Source: Planctomycetota bacterium (GTDB taxonomy: Bacteria > Planctomycetota > Planctomycetia > Pirellulales > UBA7805). Taken from it: a stretch of 14,197 nucleotides of DNA. The stretch is from contig JABABY010000030.1 in NCBI GenBank assembly GCA_014237955.1, positions 1 through 14,197 of the forward strand, read 5' to 3'. The notes beneath the pieces are model-generated. The model ran no database searches, was not told the DNA's origin, and saw only the letters and a program-made list of their open reading frames with translations. Position 1 is the stretch's first letter. Every line of letters starts with the position of its first letter. Below are positions 1 through 7,613 of this stretch, one piece after another. The position numbers were made by a program, and so were the translations under genes.

Positions 1-195
1 TTGCTCGCAGCGGCGGAACGGTAAATAGTGTCCTGCAACTTTGTGTATCGCATTGTACACTTCAGCGTGGTAACCGCCCACATCAGACAGAGAAGAAGTA
101 TTTTTCCGGTTCACATGGGCCGTTAGTCGGCCAACGCGAACGCCGAAGATGTCAGGTACTGCACCGCGCTGATTCGCTGGGAAACCCAGCGACAT
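1..195 (-). other. Possible partial open frame running off the left edge
   Basis: Read on the minus strand from an ATG at 193-195, this frame has 65 codons without a stop up to base 1. The translation begins MSLGFPANQRG and includes SSLSDVGGYHAEVYN. The ATG lies 16 bases beyond the trkH stop. No Shine-Dalgarno site precedes it, and the first codons overlap a perfect stem-loop and a palindrome (174-200). I do not recognise a family. The open frame also extends upstream into trkH, to about base 283. A chance open frame of this size is plausible at this GC content, so a repeat or untranslated region is as likely as a gene. Confidence 0.2.
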
Positions 196-200
196 GTCGC
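174..200. repeat. Perfect stem-loop overlapping a 12-base palindrome downstream of trkH
   Basis: TCGCTGGG (174-181), triloop AAA, then CCCAGCGA (185-192) form a perfect 8-bp stem. It overlaps the perfect palindrome GCGACATGTCGC (189-200), so the two structures exclude each other. The element starts 12 bases after the trkH stop codon and could end or protect the trk transcript. There is no T-run after it on either strand, so it is not a standard intrinsic terminator. Confidence 0.5.
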
Positions 201-211
201 GAAAAATGCGG

Positions 212-1825
212 CTAATGGTTTCGCCAGAATCCGGGCAAAAAAAGTACAAGGATGGCAAAAATTTCCAACCGGCCGACCATCATCAGCCAGATGAATAAAA
301 CCTTTGCCTGTGGTGTGAAGTGGGTGTAGGTGTATTTTGGACCTACAGTACCGAGGCCGGGCCCCACATTATTGAGTGTTGCTGCGACACTCGAGGCGCA
401 GTCGATCAGTTTGTGATCCATATGTTCCGCCCCCGTGCCACCACGGATCCACGTATGGTCCGGTTCTGTAGTGATCAAAAACATCCAACTGAAAATAAAA
501 ATTACAAGAATGAGACCAAAGTAAACCAAAATGTTCTTGCGTAGATTTTGATCTTCTACCGGGTGGCCCCCCAATCTCAAGGGCCGGACAACCGTGGGGT
601 GATAGGCTTTCTCAAGCTCCAGGCGAATAATGTTCAGAAACATGATATGCCGGATAACTTTTAGTCCGCCCCCGGTACTTCCCGCACAGCCACCAACAAA
701 CATCAACAATAGTAGCATGCCACGGCCAAAGTTATTCCACGCGTCGAAATTTGCACCACTACTGAACCCTGTCGTTGTCATGATCGAGACAACTTGAAAG
801 CTGCTGTGTCTTAGGCCAGAGGCAAAGGACGGCCAAAAGTTGCTGCCTGTGTAAAATAATTCGTCCCGGTGGAGGTAGCCGAAAAAAACGATCAGAAGTG
901 TCAGGACAAATAGAGTTGCGATATAGGTTCGCCACTCCACATCTTTAATCAGCTTGAGAGGCTTTCCGATGGCAACAAAATACAAGAGTGTAAAATTTGT
1001 TCCCGCAATCACCATAAAGAGCATAATAAACGATTCGGCCCAAAGTGCTCCGGTGACGCCGACATTCGGCAATTGTGAAAAATGACCCACGCTATCGTTG
1101 TAGGTGCTGAATCCCCCTGTTGCCATTGTGCCAAAAGCAGTGCAGAGAGAATCGAACCAGGACAGTCCGCAGCACCCAAGAATAATGGCCAGAGCAAAGG
1201 TCAATACAATGTAAATGGTCGCAAAAATCCAGGCAGTATGTTGCATCCGAGTTTGCGGGCCCTCCTTTGTGGGGCCTGGTATTTCACTACGCATGAGTGT
1301 TTTTCCAGCGGATCCTTGTCCTAAGATAGCCACAAACAAGACGATGATTCCCATGCCGCCAAGAAAGTGCGTACTGCTCCGCCAGAACAGGATCGATCGC
1401 GGCACCAGTGCGTACCCCTCTTCCATTTGTACATTGGTCAACACTGTGGCACCGGTGGTGCTAAAACCCGATTGTGATTCGAAGCAGGCATCCCATACCT
1501 GCATCACTCTTCCCGGCGACATTTCAGTACGGCTAAGCAGATAGGGCATCGCACCGAGTACTGTCGCCAGCATCCAACTGAGCCCAACGATGGCCATCGC
1601 TTCTTTGCGGTAAAGCTGCCCTTTGGCATGTTTTCCGAAATACCAAAGTAAACCGCTTACAAAAAGCGCGATTGCCATTGCCCCTAGTAGGCCGAAGAAG
1701 CCGTCATATTCAAATTCGGCACTGCCACCGATGTCTGGAAAAGCCCATGGCAGGCTGAAAACCATTGTCAGGGCGATCAGAAACGTAATGCGACTGAGAT
1801 GCTTGCAGAGCAGCGAAAAATTCAT
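212..1825 (-). CDS. trkH: Trk-type K+ uptake membrane subunit TrkH
   Basis: This is the ion-conducting subunit of the Trk K+ uptake system, an inner-membrane protein of 537 residues (Escherichia coli TrkH has about 480). It is strongly hydrophobic with many membrane segments. The four pore loops of the SKT superfamily are visible in order: STTGAT (122-127), ATGGFS (235-240), TTTGFS (350-355) and NNVGPG (485-490). Each carries the filter glycine. Other family hallmarks are GGMG (156-159), the intramembrane-loop sequence GGCAGSTGGGLKVIR (378-392) and MMVGRLE (515-521) near the C-terminus. The ATG at 1825 is used because no alternative start lies just upstream. No Shine-Dalgarno site is evident. 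It follows trkA on the same strand after 97 bases, so the two probably share a transcript and form one complex. Confidence 0.97.
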   Translation of the reverse strand: MNFSLLCKHLSRITFLIALTMVFSLPWAFPDIGGSAEFEYDGFFGLLGAMAIALFVSGLLWYFGKHAKGQLYRKEAMAIVGLSWMLATVLGAMPYLLSRTEMSPGRVMQVWDACFESQSGFSTTGATVLTNVQMEEGYALVPRSILFWRSSTHFLGGMGIIVLFVAILGQGSAGKTLMRSEIPGPTKEGPQTRMQHTAWIFATIYIVLTFALAIILGCCGLSWFDSLCTAFGTMATGGFSTYNDSVGHFSQLPNVGVTGALWAESFIMLFMVIAGTNFTLLYFVAIGKPLKLIKDVEWRTYIATLFVLTLLIVFFGYLHRDELFYTGSNFWPSFASGLRHSSFQVVSIMTTTGFSSGANFDAWNNFGRGMLLLLMFVGGCAGSTGGGLKVIRHIMFLNIIRLELEKAYHPTVVRPLRLGGHPVEDQNLRKNILVYFGLILVIFIFSWMFLITTEPDHTWIRGGTGAEHMDHKLIDCASSVAATLNNVGPGLGTVGPKYTYTHFTPQAKVLFIWLMMVGRLEIFAILVLFLPGFWRNH

Positions 1826-1923
1826 CGTTGAGTGTACGACCCTGAGGCGACTCTCCCCATTAAGATTGGGTGGGAGCGAATTTTTGAAAACAACACATTA
1901 AACTGCCAATCTATCCATTTGTC

Positions 1924-3270
1924 TTATTGCCCATTGGTATCGAACATGGCGACCGTTTCTTCAATTGCTGAATCATCGATAAGCGCAACAACGGTATCCT
2001 CGGGTTTGAGGAGGTCGTCCGCACCCGGCACCCGCACGTAGTCCTTGCGGACGATGACAGCGATCAAGCATTGCTCGGGAAGCTGCAAATTTGCCAACAC
2101 ATGTTCCGTACAAGGCGCTCCCTCACGGACAAGAAGTTCTAGAACATTAAGCCCACCTGAGCCTAGGGCCGTACGCGAGATAATGGGGCCACGGTAGAGG
2201 AGGCTCAATACCTGACGGGCCATTACCTCTCTGGGGCTGACTGCCCGGTCAATTCCCAATTTGCCGACCACTTCTGCATAATCGGGACGCTCGACCACCG
2301 CCATGATCGATTGCGCACCAATCTCTCGTGCTGTGACGCAGGCCATGATGTTATCTTCGTCATCTGCCATGCATGCTACAAAAACGTCAGCCCTTCCCAC
2401 GCGCTCTTCTTCAAGATTTGCTCGCTGGGTTGCGTCGGTATGAACCACGGTAACCGATTTTAGATTTTCCGAAAGAAAATTGCATCGCTCACGGTCAGCA
2501 TCCAATAACACGACACCAAAACGGCCTCCCTCAAGGGATTGGGCTAAATGGTAACCAGTTTCACCCCCTCCGGCGATCACAATCCCTAATTTAGATTGTG
2601 ATCCTTCTTGAAATAATTCCTTGACATCATCAATTTCCTCGCCATTGCCGATGAGTGTTATTCGGTCGCCAGTATTCAGCACATCATCAGCAAGCGCCAG
2701 TGACGTACGACCACCTCGGGTTATGGAAGCAATTCGGATATCCGGGGGCAAGCCCAACTCTTTAATCGCTTTGCCTGCAGCGAGGGGTTTTTCGGAGATT
2801 TCAATTTCATCCACCTCAATTTCACCACGTGAAAAATGTTCCATGGCAACCGTTCCGGGGTGTCGAATATCGTGTGCTAGCTCCATTGCCGAAAGGTGTT
2901 CGAGGCTCAACAACCGGTCAATCTTAAAATGACTCTGATAGGCAAACGTGCTGAAGTCGTTATAGATTGGCGCGTAAACCCGAGCAACCGTGCGGGCGGC
3001 ACCCATCGCTTTTGCCATGCTGGCGGCGATCAAATTGACCTCATCGTTGCCTGTGACAGCAAGGCATAAATCTGCACTGCCAACTTCTGCCTGAAACAAA
3101 ATACTAGACTGTGATGCAGATCCATGGATGCCGCGAACATCAAGTCGTTCATTGATCCCATTGACCCGCTCTAAATCATCATCCACGACAGTGACATTAT
3201 GGCGATTCTGACAGAGCAAATCTGCAATAGAGGTGCCAACAGTACCAGCGCCCAAGACAACAATATTCAT
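1924..3270 (-). CDS. trkA: Trk system NAD-binding regulatory protein TrkA
   Basis: This is the cytoplasmic regulatory subunit that gates TrkH through nucleotide binding. The 448-residue protein has the normal TrkA tandem layout: RCK_N, RCK_C, RCK_N, RCK_C. The first Rossmann half has GAGTVG (7-12) with an acidic VVDDD end of the second strand (about 28-32). The second half has GGGETG (234-239) and LLDADRERC (255-263). RCK_C domains span roughly 140-225 and 365-435. I chose the ATG at 3270, which gives MNIVVLGAGTVG as in the family. An in-frame codon at 3309 would add 13 residues ahead of the conserved first strand and is unlikely. No clear Shine-Dalgarno site is seen. The 191 bases upstream (3271-3461) hold no obvious terminator and no promoter I would defend. 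trkH follows downstream. Confidence 0.96.
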   Translation of the reverse strand: MNIVVLGAGTVGTSIADLLCQNRHNVTVVDDDLERVNGINERLDVRGIHGSASQSSILFQAEVGSADLCLAVTGNDEVNLIAASMAKAMGAARTVARVYAPIYNDFSTFAYQSHFKIDRLLSLEHLSAMELAHDIRHPGTVAMEHFSRGEIEVDEIEISEKPLAAGKAIKELGLPPDIRIASITRGGRTSLALADDVLNTGDRITLIGNGEEIDDVKELFQEGSQSKLGIVIAGGGETGYHLAQSLEGGRFGVVLLDADRERCNFLSENLKSVTVVHTDATQRANLEEERVGRADVFVACMADDEDNIMACVTAREIGAQSIMAVVERPDYAEVVGKLGIDRAVSPREVMARQVLSLLYRGPIISRTALGSGGLNVLELLVREGAPCTEHVLANLQLPEQCLIAVIVRKDYVRVPGADDLLKPEDTVVALIDDSAIEETVAMFDTNGQ

Positions 3271-3461
3271 GGTTCGATGTTTTGGTATGGAAAAATGAAA
3301 TGAACCCACACAGGGGATCTATCGGGTACAGACAGCATGTCATCAGATGCACGCGTTCGAAGAGCCTATTGCCTTTATGTAAAACCACCGGGCATCAATG
3401 AAATAATATGAAAAGCGAGCACCATTGTGATGCGTTTTAGGGCCCAAGAAAAGCTCCCATT

Positions 3462-5534
3462 TTAGGGATTCTCAGCAGGTGGTGAAAAAGAAGAATCGCT
3501 TCTGTTTTCTGTAAAAAATCGATCATCGAGGTTATTACACCCCTCGGCGACATAATACTCTACCAATTCGATGCGGAGTTCGCGAGATGTAATAACACCC
3601 GCTTCCCAACGAATAAAAAGATCAGCGTGTTGCCGGCGACAGTTCAGCACGTTGTTGATCTGCTCTTCGCTGCCCTCCCTATCGCGGAGTGTATCGACAG
3701 CATCGAGTTGAAATGCATCGCGCACTTGCTGATAATTGCCACTCGCACCATATGCAAATTTATCAAGAGTCTGTACGACGGCACCGAGTTTAGCAGCAGC
3801 CACTAAATTCATATTCCGATTCACGCCCGCTGCGTTTGCAAGAACACCAGCCAGTAGCTCGTTGCCACGAGCCGCCTCTGCCATTTTAAGCCGCAATGTT
3901 TGGTGCCAATCAAGGGAGGGAGTTAATTCCTTCTCTTGCATTTGGGTCGCAAAGTGGTCGTAGACGCCCTGTTCGATTTCCCGCCTGGGAGAATACATGG
4001 GCGGGCTGCGATGAATAATGGCCATCTGGGGCGAAAAGAGAGCCCCGGTTGGCGAAAGAAAGTCGCGTTGCATCGAGACGTCGAGTTGCGCCAAATTAAG
4101 AAGTGTTTTACCGGAAGCAGGATGTTCTGGAATAGGAAAAAACTCGTGCCGGGGTCTTCCTGTTTCTTGAGCACACAACAAGAGCAGGCCAGCACAATAG
4201 CCATCAATCGTTTTTTCCTCAAGGTTTTGTCCTTTGAGTTGTTCGATGCCCTTAGTCTCAAAATTTAAGTCAAATTTGGATTCGTTTCCTATAACAGTCC
4301 TGGCAACCTGGGCCATTTTGTGGGCGACATCGGGGTCTTTATGACGAATAAAAACATAATTCAGTGTTCGCTTGACAAAAGTATCTACGGTTGTTGCTGG
4401 TATAGCATGTTCTGTTTCGGGGAGATCAACAACAACAAAACGGCGACGACCGTCACTGCCGACTTCAACGGTTACAATTCCGGCGTGGGTGAACAATCCC
4501 GGCTGAAGGTCTGTGAAACGATTGTAGGGAGATGGATTTTTCATTAACAGCCAGTCCCCTGCCTGGATCGATGTGGCTCCCATTTGATAGGCGGCGCCTG
4601 TTACTCCAGAAGTGCGACGCTCTTCCAGCCAGTCAAGCAGCTCTTTTTGTCGCCGTACATCATTAGGGTGTAAGTCGGCGGTTTTTACAGCAGCCACAAT
4701 GTCATGGAGTTGTTGCGCAGTTATCGCCGGTGTTTGCAGCGTAGGATCGTGACCCGGCCGCGGATCCTGAGGCAGGCCCATATATCGAATCGTATCTGCT
4801 AGAAATATTGTGAATTCTGGTGAAATCTGCTCACTGCGGATCAGTCTTGCCAGCCATGGCAAGGATTCCATATTGCGAGTTACGCGGGTTAACTGAAGTA
4901 TTTTTCCCTTAAGTCGATCGGGCAATGGTGGCAGTGAGTCGATTTCATGTCGCTCTACAAGAATAGAAAGCGAGGTTGTTGCTCCCACAGCACTCCGCTC
5001 TTGAATTAATAGATCAAGAAGTTTTTCATAGTCACCGATATTGCTTTCAAGGTCATAACTCGCATCGGTCAGAACATCGACGGACAGATAGCGAAGTCTT
5101 CCGGAGAGGTCTCTGAGTGCCGCTGTGCAGGTGAGAAAGCTCTTTAATGCATCCTGTGTTGTAGATTGGTCTGGTGAATCGAGAAACAGCAATCGCCTCT
5201 CTAGCATGTGTGCGAGGGATGTATCGACACGGTTCCGGATGGCAATGAGATGACCGACCAACTCGAGAATGCCGTCATTGGAAATTTCCGGGGAATACGA
5301 AGTGAGTTCCGCGGCCCACTGCTCAACTTGTGGTACAAGGTGCTTCACGAAACGCGCTCTTTCCGGCACCGAATTTTCAGGCCCTTGCGGCAGTGCATCG
5401 AGTAAGCGGTCGAGCGGAGTCGCGCTTGGCGGGGTAGCGGACAATCCGAACGTTGTCGCGGCTAGAAAGACAGATAATCCAAGCACGACCAAAGCATTCT
5501 TTCGCCGCAGTCGAATTGAGTCATAGAAGTTCAT
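3462..5534 (-). CDS. Secreted protein with permuted NlpC/P60 (YiiX-like papain-fold) amidase core
   Basis: This 690-residue protein starts with a basic N-terminus and hydrophobic stretch (RRKNALVVLGLSVFLAATTFG, about 10-30), consistent with a signal peptide or N-terminal anchor. Residues 40-320 are mostly helical-looking and unassigned. The core at about 322-470 matches circularly permuted papain-fold (YiiX/YebB, LRAT-related) hydrolases: AGDWLL (325-330), then FTHAGIV with the expected catalytic His350, then DGYCAGL with the expected nucleophile Cys447. The His-before-Cys order marks the permuted subgroup. Residues 510-690 are another unassigned helical region. Members of this superfamily cleave amide or thioester bonds in peptidoglycan or lipids; the substrate here is unknown. 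The gene sits between a small membrane protein gene (stop 153 bases upstream) and trkA, on the same strand. A 6-bp stem-loop (AAACGC 5569-5574, GCGTTT 5582-5587) lies in its leader. No Shine-Dalgarno site is seen at the ATG. Confidence 0.75.
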   Translation of the reverse strand: MNFYDSIRLRRKNALVVLGLSVFLAATTFGLSATPPSATPLDRLLDALPQGPENSVPERARFVKHLVPQVEQWAAELTSYSPEISNDGILELVGHLIAIRNRVDTSLAHMLERRLLFLDSPDQSTTQDALKSFLTCTAALRDLSGRLRYLSVDVLTDASYDLESNIGDYEKLLDLLIQERSAVGATTSLSILVERHEIDSLPPLPDRLKGKILQLTRVTRNMESLPWLARLIRSEQISPEFTIFLADTIRYMGLPQDPRPGHDPTLQTPAITAQQLHDIVAAVKTADLHPNDVRRQKELLDWLEERRTSGVTGAAYQMGATSIQAGDWLLMKNPSPYNRFTDLQPGLFTHAGIVTVEVGSDGRRRFVVVDLPETEHAIPATTVDTFVKRTLNYVFIRHKDPDVAHKMAQVARTVIGNESKFDLNFETKGIEQLKGQNLEEKTIDGYCAGLLLLCAQETGRPRHEFFPIPEHPASGKTLLNLAQLDVSMQRDFLSPTGALFSPQMAIIHRSPPMYSPRREIEQGVYDHFATQMQEKELTPSLDWHQTLRLKMAEAARGNELLAGVLANAAGVNRNMNLVAAAKLGAVVQTLDKFAYGASGNYQQVRDAFQLDAVDTLRDREGSEEQINNVLNCRRQHADLFIRWEAGVITSRELRIELVEYYVAEGCNNLDDRFFTENRSDSSFSPPAENP

Positions 5535-5687
5535 GGCAACCCATAATCAGAAAACAGGTAATATTGCCAAACGCTTTGCGGGCGTTTCATGTTTGCTAAT
5601 GGGTGGAACAATCCAACAAAGAGAGAATTACAATCTAAACAGGCATTGCGAATAGAATGCTTGTTTCGGTTTCAATAAAGTCCGCAC

Positions 5688-5894
5688 CTACCCGACGGCG
5701 TTCTGGATAAAATATAAGACAAAGAATGCTATGAGCATAAATCCCGATATCCAAACCGCAGTACGTACCGCCCTCCGAAGAATCACACTAATCTTTTCAT
5801 GGTGTGTGGCAGCGTATACTAGACTCACCGAAACAACCAATGGTATTGCATACCACAGACGTGTGAGGTCAGCTACAAGAATAAAATCTATCAC
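5688..5894 (-). CDS. Small two-helix membrane protein, planctomycete conserved
   Basis: A 68-residue hydrophobic protein with two predicted membrane helices (about 12-29 and 46-63), separated by a short basic loop (HHEKISVILRRAVR). The segment IPLVVSVSLVYAATHHE resembles, from memory, a short planctomycete protein often encoded just after DUF6677 genes. Function is unknown. I prefer the GTG at 5894, giving MIDFILVADLTRLWY. The alternative is a TTG at 5924, which directly follows an in-frame TAA and adds 10 residues. Neither start has a convincing Shine-Dalgarno site. The gap to the preceding DUF6677-like gene is only 22 to 52 bases depending on the start, so the two are probably co-transcribed and may act together in the membrane. 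Confidence 0.75.
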   Translation of the reverse strand: MIDFILVADLTRLWYAIPLVVSVSLVYAATHHEKISVILRRAVRTAVWISGFMLIAFFVLYFIQNAVG

Positions 5895-5946
5895 AATCTT
5901 AATACTCGTTGATATGGCCAGCAATTAAATGATGGTGGTGTATAAA

Positions 5947-6507
5947 TCATCCCGATGTATCGGATAACGACCGCTGAAGGTTGCCATTGTCACTTCGGGT
6001 ACTACCAACAGGACCGGCAGCCGCATCGAAAATGACCAGAAGATTTAAAAGTCCAGCTACCATCGTAAAAATGGTACCCATTTCGTAACGGCTATGGTGT
6101 CGGAGTTGCCATAGATCTAATTCTGTTGGCTGATCATGCTCGCGATCATGTTTGGCGGTGAACGATTGTGTCAAGCTTGGCTGTCGCATGAACTCTTTGC
6201 TGAAAAGCCCCTTATCTAGAGCTTGTAACATAGCCGGCCACGCAGGCAGTCCTACCCAAACCTGACAAAAATAATGCCAGCGACGATCACCATCTCGCCA
6301 CGAGGCATAGACCACTCTTTGGCCGCCAAGGTTCCATCCAAAGGCGAAGAGGCCCAGAATGCAGACCATAAACAAGAGCCCTTTTGTGTAGCGATGCTGG
6401 TAAATATGCCCAAGACCCGGCCATAGGAGTGCAAGAAAAGCAGCCAAGCGGGGATCTTTGAGATCAATTTCTTGATTTGGGAGATTGTCGTTGGATGAAT
6501 CCGTCAA
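5947..6507 (-). CDS. DUF6677-like membrane protein
   Basis: A 186-residue membrane protein of unknown function. It carries the TM2/DUF5683-like motif PGLGHIYQHRYTKGLLF (30-46), followed by a helix (about 43-60). The segments QRVVYASWRDGDRRWHYFCQ (63-82) and VGLPAWPAM (85-93) are, as I recall, typical of the planctomycete DUF6677 family. A last helix lies at about 142-162 and the C-terminal tail is polar. The start is a TTG at 6507: an in-frame TAA lies only 12 bases upstream, so there is no other start nearby, and AAGG at 6515-6518 sits 7 bases before it as a Shine-Dalgarno site. It is followed closely by the small membrane protein gene. The 215 bases upstream (6508-6722) hold a candidate terminator of the TPR gene and nothing else I can name. 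Confidence 0.8.
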   Translation of the reverse strand: MTDSSNDNLPNQEIDLKDPRLAAFLALLWPGLGHIYQHRYTKGLLFMVCILGLFAFGWNLGGQRVVYASWRDGDRRWHYFCQVWVGLPAWPAMLQALDKGLFSKEFMRQPSLTQSFTAKHDREHDQPTELDLWQLRHHSRYEMGTIFTMVAGLLNLLVIFDAAAGPVGSTRSDNGNLQRSLSDTSG

Positions 6508-6685
6508 GGTATTGCCTTAAAAGGAAGGTCTATTCGCAGTGTGATGCATTAATAATCGTGTCCAAGTCCCGTCGCTAAAAAAAGACCCATTTCATCTTGC
6601 GGTGAGGCTTCTGACACATCCGTTATACAAGGATTGTTGCCACGATTTCAATATCTGACAATGCAACAAAAATCCCTTCGATGAG

Positions 6686-6713
6686 AACCCATGGCAAAAA
6701 TGGCCCATGAGTT
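6686..6713 (-). terminator. Candidate hairpin terminator downstream of the TPR gene
   Basis: The arms AACCCATGG (6686-6694) and CCATGAGTT (6705-6713) pair over 9 bp with one imperfect position. In minus-strand RNA this position is a U-G wobble, while in plus-strand RNA it is a C-A mismatch, so the structure fits the minus-strand transcript. It begins 9 bases after the TPR stop codon. The T-rich stretch after it (GATTTTTG) is offset by about 10 bases, so it is a weak terminator candidate. Confidence 0.35.
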
Positions 6714-6722
6714 TTCGCCATA

Positions 6723-7235
6723 TTAGATAATAGCGTTGGTCATGGCGACAAATTGTGGATCCCAGCGAATGGGATCAAGATCTGAATCGACATCAAGATA
6801 TTCTCGATAATGTGAATCGATGTCGATTGCTATTGTGAGGGATTGTAGGGCCCTTTGGGTGTTTCGGTTCAGGCTCCAATAGCATGCTAGATTGTAATGG
6901 ATCAATGCGTTGTGAGGCTCAATTTCCAAGGCCACATTCATAGATTGAATTGCCATCTCGACCTGTCCGATACGTTTGTAGCACCAGCCCAGAGCCAACC
7001 ACACGCGAAGTACTTTAGGATCTAGATTCACAGCACGCTGCAACACGATGACGGCCTCCTCATATCTACCGGCCATCCGTAGTGCTTCCCCTTTGATCTG
7101 TACAGCACGCACTCCCAACACTTCCGTTTCCTCCAAGCGATCGAGGACTGCCAATGCATGATGCACCATGCCTAGCTCCAAATACCCTTCAGACTCCGTA
7201 ACAGCCTGTTGGGGCACATTTCGTGATACATCCAT
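6723..7235 (-). CDS. TPR-repeat protein
   Basis: A 170-residue soluble protein with about three tandem tetratricopeptide repeats: residues 44-73 (IKGEALRMAGRYEEAVIVLQ), 78-107 (VWLALGWCYKRIGQVEMAIQ) and 112-141 (IHYNLACYWSLNRNTQRALQ). Each shows the small/aromatic/Ala spacing of the repeat. A less regular helix pair (about 14-38) may be a degenerate fourth unit. The C-terminal SDLDPIRWDPQF (151-162) is the capping motif often seen in bacterial TPR proteins. No signal peptide is present, so it is probably a cytoplasmic scaffold for protein contacts; partners are unknown. The ATG at 7235 gives a normal N-terminus but lacks a Shine-Dalgarno site. It is first in the run of minus-strand genes, with the next gene 215 bases away and a candidate terminator between, so it may be monocistronic. 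Confidence 0.85.
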   Translation of the reverse strand: MDVSRNVPQQAVTESEGYLELGMVHHALAVLDRLEETEVLGVRAVQIKGEALRMAGRYEEAVIVLQRAVNLDPKVLRVWLALGWCYKRIGQVEMAIQSMNVALEIEPHNALIHYNLACYWSLNRNTQRALQSLTIAIDIDSHYREYLDVDSDLDPIRWDPQFVAMTNAII

Positions 7236-7313
7236 CGGATCGATTTCTGATTTGGAACGTCAAAAATGGAATTCAAGACCACCCTTATTTTAATCAGACA
7301 TGGCACCCACAAA

Positions 7314-7339
7314 TTTTTTCAGGATATTTTTTCAGGATA
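7314..7339. repeat. Perfect 13-base tandem duplication
   Basis: The unit TTTTTTCAGGATA occurs twice head to tail (7314-7326 and 7327-7339) with no mismatch, inside the divergent intergenic region. It could be a paired regulator site or a recent slippage duplication. Confidence 0.85.
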
Positions 7340-7436
7340 AAACGATATGGACTTATAACGAACCAAAAGGCATTTTATTACAGACCCCGGGTGTTTTCGC
7401 ACTTCTTCATGAAAATACATGGATGGAATGGATTCG

Positions 7437-7454
7437 ATTTGTGGCATCACAAAT
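7437..7454. repeat. Perfect inverted repeat ATTTGTG-GCAT-CACAAAT
   Basis: The 7-bp arms ATTTGTG (7437-7443) and CACAAAT (7448-7454) flank a 4-base centre. On the plus strand, the run AATTTTTATTTTTTG follows (starting at 7460). The symmetry suits a dimeric transcription factor operator upstream of the 752-residue protein gene. The downstream T-rich run would also allow a weak terminator. The sequence alone cannot decide between these. Confidence 0.5.
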
Positions 7455-7613
7455 TACGATAATTTTTATTTTTTGCACGAACATTCCACTAAATGGTCAC
7501 TAATACCAGTAGTTGTCGAAAAAGTATTCGGATGCGGATTTTAGTTACCGATTCTTCTTCCCGAAAACACGATGGCAATTGATTGCACCAAACAGAATGA
7601 TTGAAGGAATAGT

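Larger units (their letters stand above)
7236..7613. other. AT-rich divergent intergenic region
   Basis: These 378 bases lie between the divergent TPR gene and the 752-residue membrane protein gene and must contain both promoters. They are clearly more AT-rich than the flanking genes. They hold a perfect 13-base tandem duplication (7314-7339), an inverted repeat with T-rich sequence after it (7437-7454), and the ribosome binding site of the plus-strand gene. I could not identify a well-spaced -35/-10 pair. Short open frames here on the plus strand have no coding character. Confidence 0.6.

Noticed and set aside
3271..3309. Longer N-terminus for TrkA, starting at 3309
   Set aside because: It adds 13 residues before MNIVVLGAGTVG, where the family begins with the first Rossmann strand, and it does not improve ribosome binding.
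3923..4268. Open frames of about 110 residues on both strands inside the amidase gene
   Set aside because: They are shadows of the well-supported 690-residue frame, with no domain and no start signal.
7223..7503. Two overlapping plus-strand open frames of 79 and 67 residues in the divergent intergenic region
   Set aside because: They overlap each other and the TPR gene start, lie in AT-rich sequence, have no Shine-Dalgarno site and have no recognisable domain.
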